A stretch of DNA of 64,000 nt. Source: Mesorhizobium prunaredense. Its GTDB lineage: Bacteria > Pseudomonadota > Alphaproteobacteria > Rhizobiales > Rhizobiaceae. The translations under genes were made by a program, and so were the position numbers. Position 1 is the stretch's first letter; every line of letters begins with the position of its first letter. Positions 26,763 to 33,738 of the stretch are shown here, piece by piece. The notes beneath the pieces are model-generated. The model was not told the origin of the DNA. It saw only the letters and a list, made by a program, of their open reading frames with translations, and searched no databases. The stretch lies in the NCBI RefSeq assembly GCF_900156895.1, contig NZ_FTPD01000011.1:1-64000 (forward strand), given 5' to 3'.

Positions 26763-27749
26763 CTAAAGAAAAGCAACACCAGTTATGATTATGTTCGCCA
26801 ATGACAGTGGAAGCAAGACTTTCCAACCGATCGCCATCAGTTGGTCGTAGCGATAGCGCGGGAAAGTGAAGCGGAACCACATAAACAGATAGACGAAGAA
26901 CGCGACCTTGAGTACGAACCAGAGGAGCGGCGGCAACGGGATCAGCACGCCGTTCCAGCCGCCGAAGAACAGGATGACCGACAGGACCGACACCAGCAGC
27001 ATGACGGCGTATTCGCTGACCATGAAGAACGCAAAGCGGATGCCGCTGTATTCGGTATGGAACCCGGCCCCCAGATCGCCTTCCGCCTCCGCCAGGTCGA
27101 ATGGAATGCGCTGCGCTTCGGCCAGCCCGGCGACGAAGAATACGAAAAACCCGACCGGTTGGTAGACGATGTTCCAGACATCGGCCTGTGCCCGCACGAT
27201 ATCGAGCAGGCTCATGGATTGCGCCAGCATGACCACGCCGATGACCGCGAACCCCATCGGGATCTCGTAGCTGATCATCTGCGCGCAGGTTCTGAGGCTG
27301 CCTAGGACCGCGTATTTGCTGTTCGCGGCCCAGCCGCCGAAGATGACGCCATAGACCTCGATCCCGATCACCGCGAAGACGAAAAGGAGGGCCACATTCA
27401 TGTTGGAGACGTAGAGTGTGATCTCGTGACCGAGGACCGAGATGCTTTCGCCGAAGGGGATCGCGACGAACACCACAAAGGGCGGGGCGAGCGCCAGGAT
27501 TGGCGCCAGTTTGAACAGGAAGCGGTCGGCTTCGGCCGGGATGTGGTCCTCTTTGGTCAAGAGCTTGATGCCGTCCGCCACCGGCTGCAGCAGCCCGTGC
27601 CACCCCACGCGCATCGGCCCCATCCGCTGCTGGATGTGCCCGGCGATCTTGCGTTCCACCCAGGTCAGCGGCAAAGGCAGCAGCAGCAGGATCGCAATCA
27701 GCAACGCGACCTTGAAGGCGATCAGGCCAAGGGCGACGACAAGTTCCAT
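26763..27749 (-). CDS. nuoH: NADH-quinone oxidoreductase subunit H
   Basis: The 328-aa, eight-helix membrane subunit forms the quinone chamber with NuoB and NuoD. Signatures are TWVERKIAGHIQQRMGPMRVGWHGLLQPVADGIKLL read in sections, the acidic funnel loop RIPFDLAEAEGDLGAGFHTEYSGIRF, and FRFTFPRYRYDQLM. It is the first gene of the inverted H-I-CBS group. Confidence 0.95.
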   Translation of the reverse strand: MELVVALGLIAFKVALLIAILLLLPLPLTWVERKIAGHIQQRMGPMRVGWHGLLQPVADGIKLLTKEDHIPAEADRFLFKLAPILALAPPFVVFVAIPFGESISVLGHEITLYVSNMNVALLFVFAVIGIEVYGVIFGGWAANSKYAVLGSLRTCAQMISYEIPMGFAVIGVVMLAQSMSLLDIVRAQADVWNIVYQPVGFFVFFVAGLAEAQRIPFDLAEAEGDLGAGFHTEYSGIRFAFFMVSEYAVMLLVSVLSVILFFGGWNGVLIPLPPLLWFVLKVAFFVYLFMWFRFTFPRYRYDQLMAIGWKVLLPLSLANIIITGVAFL

Positions 27750-28626
27750 AATCCGCGGCTACTTGTTCATCGGGTTGAGACTTACGATACTAAGCACTGC
27801 GCTTGTCCGGCTTCGCGGAAACGGCAGTCTGCCGGCGGCGACGCAGCTTGTGCAATGGTATCACAGTCTTACCGTTGCTGGCCATGGTGTGTGTGTCGCT
27901 TGGCGCTCAAACGGGCCCGCACATCGAGCAATGGCACGCAATGACGGGACCAGATGGCCCCAGCGCCTAATACTGAACGCCTCCACAAACAGCCCCCTTT
28001 TTACCGTTCAACAACGGCATTCGGCACGAGACACATTCCTAAGGGCCAGAACGCAGGGCACCGAACCGCTTAATCGGTGCAGGTGACGCTCCCCCACTAA
28101 AGGGCAATCCGAACGAGTTGCCGCCCGCCCGGCCAAAAAAGAGACCGACAACGCAGACGAGAAATGGGGAAATCTCGGCAGCGTCATCGGTCCAACGGAC
28201 CAAAGGCGAGGAGGGTTTGGTGCATTGTCAATGCTATCGGTCATTTCCTGACTGACGACCCGCTTCCTCAGCCGCGATGGGAACAAAAGACGCGCTACAG
28301 CCCATCGACCCGTCAGAGCACAAGGCCTCGTTGCGAAGTGGTCTCCTGGCTTCATGGGCTGGCTCAGCAACGGTCGAGGCGAAGCGCTCCAGAGCTGCTC
28401 GTCGCGCCTAGGACCATAAGGGTCGGAACGGGATCTGATCGTGACCTTCGACGTGTCCAAGGCAAAAGTCGACAAATGGCGCGACTGCGCCCATTGCCGG
28501 CCCGCGGCTTCGATCGACCGGGAGCCCACTAGGCTGAAATCCTCGGCGACGCTCTCACAGCCCATTGTTAGATTCGCTTGCTCGTGTTGAGCGCTGCGGC
28601 TGCGGAAGGTGGCATGGAGAAGGACC
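27750..28626. other. Gene-poor region between complex I and sox genes
   Basis: No intact gene is convincing in these ~880 bases. The open frames have no recognisable family features and look like chance. A short LIVTFDVSKAKVD stretch near 28436 faintly resembles the start of an IS110-type transposase but stops quickly. Together with the integrase remnant that follows, this looks like a decayed mobile-element zone. Confidence 0.5.
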
Positions 28627-28914
28627 ATGTCTAACAGGAACAGAGGCCACATCGTCGGTCAGAAGCCTCCTCTGAAACCGCGCGAGGTTTGGAGCATTAG
28701 AACACGACTGCAGATGTCCGGCGCGGAACGGGATCTGGCACCTCTTCAATCTCGCCATCGAGCAAGCTTCGAGGTTGCGACCTAGTCACCATCACGGTCG
28801 GCGACATTGCGCTTTCCGGCGTAGTTTCGCGACCGAGCAGTGATTGTCCAAAGGAAGACGGGGCGGCCGGTACAATTCGAGATCACAGAGCAGACGCGAG
28901 CCGCCGTCGGTGCA
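28627..28914 (+). pseudogene. Tyrosine recombinase (integrase) remnant with several frameshifts
   Basis: The frame from ATG 28627 reads GHIVGQKPPLKPREVWSIRTRL and GAERDLA. After a one-base insertion it reads LFNLAIE, after a second LRGCDLVTITVGDIALSG, and after a third VRDRAVIVQRKTGRPVQFEITEQTRAAV. This order is the N-terminal half of a common rhizobial site-specific integrase family. The catalytic Arg/His/Tyr half is absent. It is a dead recombinase lying between the respiratory and sulfur genes. Confidence 0.78.
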
Positions 28915-29150
28915 ACGCTTCTATTGGTTTTCGGCCCGCCGCAAACTCCATCGTGCAAGTTGAATATCGTTGTTGAACAGAATGCATTGGTTTCAAGGGC
29001 GTCCATGGGCACTTCCGCGAGATTGCTCCCAGCGGGTGTCGGTGCTAAATTTGGTAGAAGCTGCCGCACTGATGTGTCCGAGTGCGCCGCCTGCCGCCGC
29101 CGATGTGTTCTTGGAGTGGCCTAGAGGTGGCAGGTTTGGAGACCGGGACG

Positions 29151-29597
29151 ATGAGCTTGACGCGCCGCGATGTTTTGATCGCCGGGAGTGCGGGATTTGC
29201 CGGAGTCGCGCTCTTCTCGCCGCCGAGCGCGCGTGCGAACGATGAAGCGTTGGATCTCGTCGAGCAACTCATCGGACGGAAGGCCACGATGTCAGATCGC
29301 CTTCATCTGATTATGCCGGCGGACTTCCCGACCGGCTACACCGTGCCCATGAGTCTTTACATCGACAGCCCCATGACCGAGGCCGACCATGTGAGGCAGA
29401 TGCGCGTGTTCGCGCCGCGGAACCCGCTTATCGAAGTCGCCAGTTTCCATTTCGTCCCGCAACGCAGTCTACCTCGCGTGTCGACACGCATCCGGCTTGC
29501 CAAACCGCAACACGTCGTCGCTGTCGCTGAAATGAATGACGGCGTCTTGCTGATGACCACGACGTGGGTCCGTGTCGCCACGGATGGCTGTGCCTGA
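29151..29597 (+). CDS. soxY: SoxY-like sulfur carrier
   Basis: The 148-aa precursor has a Tat leader (TRRDVLIAGSAGFAGVALF) and a SoxY domain. SoxY carries sulfur intermediates on a cysteine in a C-terminal GGCGG swinging arm. Here the end is VATDGCA, so the Cys is kept but the flanking glycines are not. The rest (FPTGYTVPMSLYIDSPMTEADHVRQMRVFAPRNP in parts) fits the fold. GGAGACC lies upstream of ATG 29151. It is followed 15 bases later by soxZ. No soxXA, soxB or soxCD is in the window. Confidence 0.83.
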   Translation: MSLTRRDVLIAGSAGFAGVALFSPPSARANDEALDLVEQLIGRKATMSDRLHLIMPADFPTGYTVPMSLYIDSPMTEADHVRQMRVFAPRNPLIEVASFHFVPQRSLPRVSTRIRLAKPQHVVAVAEMNDGVLLMTTTWVRVATDGCA

Positions 29598-29612
29598 GAT
29601 CGGAGAGAGACA

Positions 29613-29939
29613 GTGACCACCCCGACACCCCGCGTGATCGTGCCGAGCGCCGCGGCGAAGGGAGAGATTTTTCAGGTCAAGACCATCATCAGCCATGAGA
29701 TGGAAACAGGGCTACGCCATGATGATCAAGGCAACGTGATCCCGCGCAAGATCATCAACAAGTTTGTCTGCCGATACAACGAAACCGTGGTGTTCAGTGT
29801 CGATCTCCACGAGGCGATTTCGGCCAATCCGTTCTTCGAATTTTCCTTGCGCGCGACGGAGAGCGGCCGGCTCGATTTCGTTTGGGAAGAAGATGGCGGT
29901 GCCGTCTATACGTTGTCGCACCAGTTCACGGTCGGTTGA
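29613..29939 (+). CDS. soxZ: SoxZ sulfur-carrier partner
   Basis: The 108-aa protein matches SoxZ: KTIISHEMETGLRHDDQGNVIPRKIINKF in parts, then NPFFEFSLRATESGRLDFVWEEDGG. It has no leader and would be co-exported with SoxY, with which it forms the carrier heterodimer. It uses a GTG start with GGAGAGAGACA upstream. Confidence 0.92.
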   Translation: MTTPTPRVIVPSAAAKGEIFQVKTIISHEMETGLRHDDQGNVIPRKIINKFVCRYNETVVFSVDLHEAISANPFFEFSLRATESGRLDFVWEEDGGAVYTLSHQFTVG

Positions 29940-30029
29940 GGTGGCGGCGCAATCGAGCTGCGCGAATTATGGCGTGACAAGTTGAGTGGGAGCGTGATCG
30001 GAAAACTGCGAAACAGACGGGTATTCAGC

Positions 30030-30344
30030 ATGCGCCCCGTCGCGAGATCTGCGATTGCCACGGGCCTCGTGCTGCTCGTCAGCCAATCCGGCGCGGCGGC
30101 GGAGGCCGATCAAGGCGCTCAACTCGCCGCGACCTGTGCGTCCTGCCATCGTCTCGATGGCGGCGGCACAGGCATTCCCAGCATCATCGGGCTTGGTGAG
30201 GAGAGGCTCACCAACGCCCTGCTTGCCTACCGGGCGAGCGAGAGTTCAAATCACATCATGCACGCTATCGCGCTGTCGCTCAGCGACGAGGAGATCGCGA
30301 GCGTCGCGCGCTATGTCGCGAAGCAGGGAAGTAACCCGCGATGA
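30030..30344 (+). CDS. Monohaem c-type cytochrome, flavocytochrome c haem subunit
   Basis: The 104-aa precursor has a Sec leader (RSAIATGLVLLVSQSGAAAEA) and one haem motif CASCH. The later HIMHAIALSLSDEEIASVARYVA offers a Met ligand. It overlaps the following flavoprotein by four bases, the arrangement of fccA-fccB (soxE-soxF). It would carry electrons from the flavin to the cytochrome c pool. The start at 30030 gives a proper leader; an upstream frame from 29982 is open. Confidence 0.85.
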   Translation: MRPVARSAIATGLVLLVSQSGAAAEADQGAQLAATCASCHRLDGGGTGIPSIIGLGEERLTNALLAYRASESSNHIMHAIALSLSDEEIASVARYVAKQGSNPR

Positions 30345-31609
30345 AATCCTGGACGCGTCGCGAGTTCAGCCGCCTCGCCGGAGCAGCGTTGCTAACGGCA
30401 CTCAACCAGCCGAAGGCGCGGGGCCAGGCCAAGGCGCGTGTCGTCGTGATCGGCGGCGGCATCGGCGGCGCAACGGTCGCCAGATATCTCGCCGCCAGCG
30501 CCACGGCTATCGAGGTGACCCTGGTCGAGCCGCGGCAGAGCTACGCGACCTGTTTCTTCAGCAATCTCTATCTCGCCGGGCTGCGCCCCTTCGAATCGCT
30601 CAGTCATGGTTATGAAGCGCTGGCAAAACAATATGGTATCATCGTCGTCCATGAGTCCGCCGCGGCGATTCACCCGGCGGCGAAAACCGTTGCGCTGAAC
30701 AACGGTTCAAAGCTCAGCTACGACCGTCTCGTTGTTGCGCCAGGCATTGCGTTCAGGGATCGGGCGCTTGAGGGCTATGACGAAGCGGCGATGGAGATCA
30801 TGCCGCACGCCTGGAATGCAGGGCAGCAAACCAGGCTGTTGCGCCAGCAACTGGAAAGCATGGAGGACGGCGGGCTGTTCGTGCTCGTTGCTCCGCCGAA
30901 TCCGTTTCGCTGCCCGCCCGCCCCCTACGAGCGCGCTTCGCTCGTCGCATCCTATTTCCAGCGCCGCAAACCCAAGGCCAAAATTCTGATCCTCGATGCG
31001 AAAGACAGCTTCAACGCGCAGGACCTGTTCCAGGACGCTTGGAACCGCCATTATCCGGGAATGATCGAATGGCTACCGGCCCAGTTCACCGGCGGGGTCA
31101 CGGCAATCGACGCGAAGACCCGGTCGGTGATCACCGCGGGAGCAACATTCAAGGCCGCGGTGGCCAATGTCATCCCGGCGCAAATGGCCGGACGCTTGGC
31201 GCAGCAGGCAGGGCTCGCCAATCGGTCGGGCTGGTGTCCGGTCGATCCGGTCACCTTCGAATCGGCGCTGCAGCCCGGTGTCCATCTGGTCGGCGACGCG
31301 ATCATCGGCGGGGATATGCCGAAATCCGCTTTCTGCGCCAACAGCCAGGCCAAGGCCTGCGCCTTTGCCATCGCGGCCGATCTCACCGGATCAGCGCGTT
31401 TCCCGGCGCATTTGTTCAACACCTGCTACACCTATCTCGCCCCCGACGATGCGTTCAGCAACGCCATCAGCTTCAAACCCGTCGACGGGAAGCTCAAGAG
31501 CGTCATCAGCTTCGTCAGCAAGGTCGAAGAAAGCTCCGAGGTCCGCCGGCAGGCTGCGCGCGCGGCGGAAGGCTGGTATGACGCCTTCACGCACGACGTG
31601 TTTGGTTGA
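30341..31609 (+). CDS. fccB: Flavocytochrome c sulfide dehydrogenase, flavoprotein (FccB/SoxF)
   Basis: The 422-aa precursor has a Tat leader (TRREFSRLAGAALLTAL), an FAD motif VVVIGGGIGGATVARYL, and both active-site cysteines of FccB: one in NPFRCPPAPYER and one in MPKSAFCANSQAK, which form the redox disulfide next to the flavin. The enzyme oxidises sulfide, or a SoxYZ-bound sulfur, in the periplasm. It ends the soxYZ-fccAB group. Its last ~30 codons recur as a decayed copy at 33641-33730. Confidence 0.92.
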   Translation: MKSWTRREFSRLAGAALLTALNQPKARGQAKARVVVIGGGIGGATVARYLAASATAIEVTLVEPRQSYATCFFSNLYLAGLRPFESLSHGYEALAKQYGIIVVHESAAAIHPAAKTVALNNGSKLSYDRLVVAPGIAFRDRALEGYDEAAMEIMPHAWNAGQQTRLLRQQLESMEDGGLFVLVAPPNPFRCPPAPYERASLVASYFQRRKPKAKILILDAKDSFNAQDLFQDAWNRHYPGMIEWLPAQFTGGVTAIDAKTRSVITAGATFKAAVANVIPAQMAGRLAQQAGLANRSGWCPVDPVTFESALQPGVHLVGDAIIGGDMPKSAFCANSQAKACAFAIAADLTGSARFPAHLFNTCYTYLAPDDAFSNAISFKPVDGKLKSVISFVSKVEESSEVRRQAARAAEGWYDAFTHDVFG

Positions 31610-31868
31610 TCACCGTTGCCAAGTGAGGCCAACCGCCGAGGCGGTCTAGGCACGACGACACGGGGCAAGGCGGGCCATGGACAAGATGATGGAATCCACA
31701 CCGAGTCATGCTCAACCCGCGCCGCAACGTGTCCCGCTGTTCGTGTCGTGACGGACGTACCGCGGCCCTGTCGGAAAGGGTAAGGTTATGCGTGGGCCTG
31801 CCCAGCGATGCGGCATCCCTCGTCATCACATCCGGCATTCGGTTTTGCTTCGCCCGCGCGCCTCGGTG

Positions 31869-32334
31869 TCAGCGTATCCCGATGAGTGTCGCGATCGCAG
31901 CACCGAGACGCATGTCATCAAGATGGTCGAACTTGTGAATGTGCAAGTATCCGCGCCGGTCGATTAGAAGCGTTGTCGGCGTGCCCTGCATGCCATAGGC
32001 GCGCATGGTCTGTGGACCCTCGCTGCCCGGATCCTGCGCATCGATGCCCACGGGGAAGGTGATGCGACACTCATGCAGGGCCGCGAGCGCAGCGCGCGTT
32101 CCTTGCGCTTCGTGATGCTCGAACACGGTGTACAGGCCGATCACGGCGAGATCGTTCTCGGGGAACGCGTCGCGCGCCCGGACAGCTTGCGGCAGGCCGT
32201 GACTAACGCAAACCGGGACACAGTATCTGGAACGCCACCGCGAACACAACCTTGCCGCGAAGTTCTGCCAGCGGCGAGCGAGCATTGAGCCAATGGGCGA
32301 TCTGCCAGTCCGGCGCCGGACGGAGTTCCGCCAT
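31869..32334 (-). pseudogene. TlpA/redoxin-like thiol protein with a one-base frameshift
   Basis: From ATG 32334 the frame gives MAELRPAPDWQIAHWLN and LRGKVVFAVAFQILCPG, then hits a stop. One base removed from the AAA (TTT on the minus strand) at 32210-32212 restores CVSHGLPQAVRARDAF and continues to IATLIGIR at 31869. The joined product (~155 aa) is a thioredoxin-fold redoxin with the CPGC active site and a GTPTTLLIDRRGYL segment. It is either a recent pseudogene or a sequencing error in a short homopolymer. Its start overlaps the stop of the protoglobin gene. Confidence 0.8.
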
Positions 32335-32927
32335 CAAAAGTCTCCCTCCCTCGCATAGGGCCTCGACCACAGAATGGCCTGCAGCAACACGGCCTTGCTC
32401 CAGGCGGCGTGCATCGCTTCGACCTCGGCGGACGCATGCCCCTTCTTGGCGAGGAACGGCTTCATGGTGACCGAGATCGGAACGGCGAGTGCGAGCACGT
32501 AGCGCATGGGGATATGGGGCGCTGCCGAGACCCCGTCCGTCCTGTTCTTGCCGGAGCGGTGATGGCGGCGGCCGATCTCGTCCTGCCAGGCAAGCCATGC
32601 CTCGTCGTAGTCAGCCCGGCAGGTGTCGAGGATCCATTGGCCGAAGCGCTTGCGCACCGCATCGAGATAGGCGCCCAACGGCTGATGCGTCTTGGCGTCG
32701 CTGAAATAGGCGAGGAGGTGCGGCGTGCTGCCGACGAACCCGTACCAGACGTCGAGGATGGCTTCGACTTGATCCTCGACGACGCCGTGCGCCTGGCGCA
32801 GCGCGGCGACGTCCGCGTCTCCGAAGAGCAGCGTTGTCTTGAGCGTCGCGAGATCGTCTTTCGTGAGCGGCGACTTGGGCAGCGTCGTATCGCCGAGCCG
32901 GTAACCCGGAATGGAACTGGTCGTCAT
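32334..32927 (-). CDS. Protoglobin-family haem protein
   Basis: The 197-aa single-domain protein fits the protoglobin family: GYRLGDTTLPKSPLTKDDLATLK at the start, VVEDQVEAILDVWYGFVGSTPHLLAYF, and WQDEIGRRHHRSGKN with the probable proximal His. Such proteins bind O2, NO or CO and act as sensors or scavengers. It is divergent from a MarR gene and coupled to the redoxin downstream (TGATG overlap). In a microaerobic sulfur module it could sense gases or remove NO. Confidence 0.87.
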   Translation of the reverse strand: MTTSSIPGYRLGDTTLPKSPLTKDDLATLKTTLLFGDADVAALRQAHGVVEDQVEAILDVWYGFVGSTPHLLAYFSDAKTHQPLGAYLDAVRKRFGQWILDTCRADYDEAWLAWQDEIGRRHHRSGKNRTDGVSAAPHIPMRYVLALAVPISVTMKPFLAKKGHASAEVEAMHAAWSKAVLLQAILWSRPYAREGDF

Positions 32928-32959
32928 GGAATGTCCTCCTTGGGCTTGCCGAGATAATT

Positions 32960-32968
32960 GCTACTAGC
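32960..32968. promoter_or_regulatory. Possible MarR operator between protoglobin and marR
   Basis: The 90-base divergent gap contains GCTA-C-TAGC within an AT-rich core. A short palindrome in this place fits autorepression by the MarR protein, but the arms are only four bases. Confidence 0.3.
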
Positions 32969-33017
32969 TATTACTGCAGCGCGAATCCAAGCCGGTCAAC
33001 ACTGATTAGGAGCAATC

Positions 33018-33599
33018 ATGCCTGTTTCGCCAGAGGCTCTCGAAGCCGCCCATCTGATCGACCGGCTGGAGCGCCTCGCCCGCTCGGGCGAGCAGTCCGG
33101 GCGGCTCAATCCCGCTCAGTGGGACGCGCTCAGGTATCTCGCGCGCGCCAACCGTTTCTCGCGCACGCCAGCGGCGCTTGCCGACTATCTTGCTTCGACG
33201 CGGGGCACGGTGTCGCGGACGCTGGCCTCACTTGAGTACAAGGGCTATGTGTCGCGGGGTCCAAGCGCGCGCGACGGGCGTTCGGTCGAGTTCGCACTCA
33301 CTCCGAAGGCGGAACATGCACTGGCGCGCGATCCCCTGCGCATCGTCGCCACAGACATCGAGCAGGCAACCGACGGCAATGTGGCGAAGCTGCTTGACGG
33401 ACTCAGGCGCACCCTTAGGAACTCAATCGCCCGCAACAATGGCCGCGCGTTCGGCGCCTGTCTCTCATGCTGGCATTTTCGCGTCCGCGTCCGGCTATCG
33501 TCCCGGACGCCGCACCATTGCGGCCTGCTCGACGAACCCCTTTCCGAAGCCGACAGCCGCACCATCTGCGTCGAGCAAGAGCCGGCAGCCGCTGCATAG
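33018..33599 (+). CDS. MarR-type regulator with Cys-rich C-terminal extension
   Basis: Residues 25-135 form a MarR winged helix (NPAQWDALRYLARANRFSRTP, STRGTVSRTLASLEYKGYVSR, DGRSVEFALT). The extra ~50 C-terminal residues carry four cysteines at about 148, 151, 168 and 184 (GACLSCWHFR, PHHCGLLDEPL, RTICVEQEP) plus histidines, a layout that could bind a metal, a Fe-S cluster or respond to oxidants. AGGAGCAATC precedes ATG 33018. It is divergent from the protoglobin gene and probably controls it. Confidence 0.87.
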   Translation: MPVSPEALEAAHLIDRLERLARSGEQSGRLNPAQWDALRYLARANRFSRTPAALADYLASTRGTVSRTLASLEYKGYVSRGPSARDGRSVEFALTPKAEHALARDPLRIVATDIEQATDGNVAKLLDGLRRTLRNSIARNNGRAFGACLSCWHFRVRVRLSSRTPHHCGLLDEPLSEADSRTICVEQEPAAAA

Positions 33600-33640
33600 C
33601 TGGATTGAGCGATTGTCCGTGCCATGAAGCCGCTGTCGAC

Positions 33641-33730
33641 GGCAAGGCCGAGGAAAGCTCCGGGGTCCGCCGCTAGGCGGCGCGCGGCGGAAGGCTGGTA
33701 CGACGCCTTCACGTGACGTGTTTGGTTGAA
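33641..33730 (+). pseudogene. Decayed copy of the fccB 3' end
   Basis: These 90 bases match 31520-31609, the last codons of the flavocytochrome gene. The frame would read GKAEESSGVRR, then a stop and indels; the intact gene reads SKVEESSEVRRQAARAAEGWYDAF. It lies between marR and the copper ATPase and marks a duplication or recombination endpoint. Confidence 0.85.
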
Positions 33731-33738
33731 GGCGAGGC

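Noticed and set aside
28436..28560. Possible IS110-type transposase start (TFDVSKAKVD)
   Set aside because: Only about ten residues fit and the following sequence does not match; too short to call.
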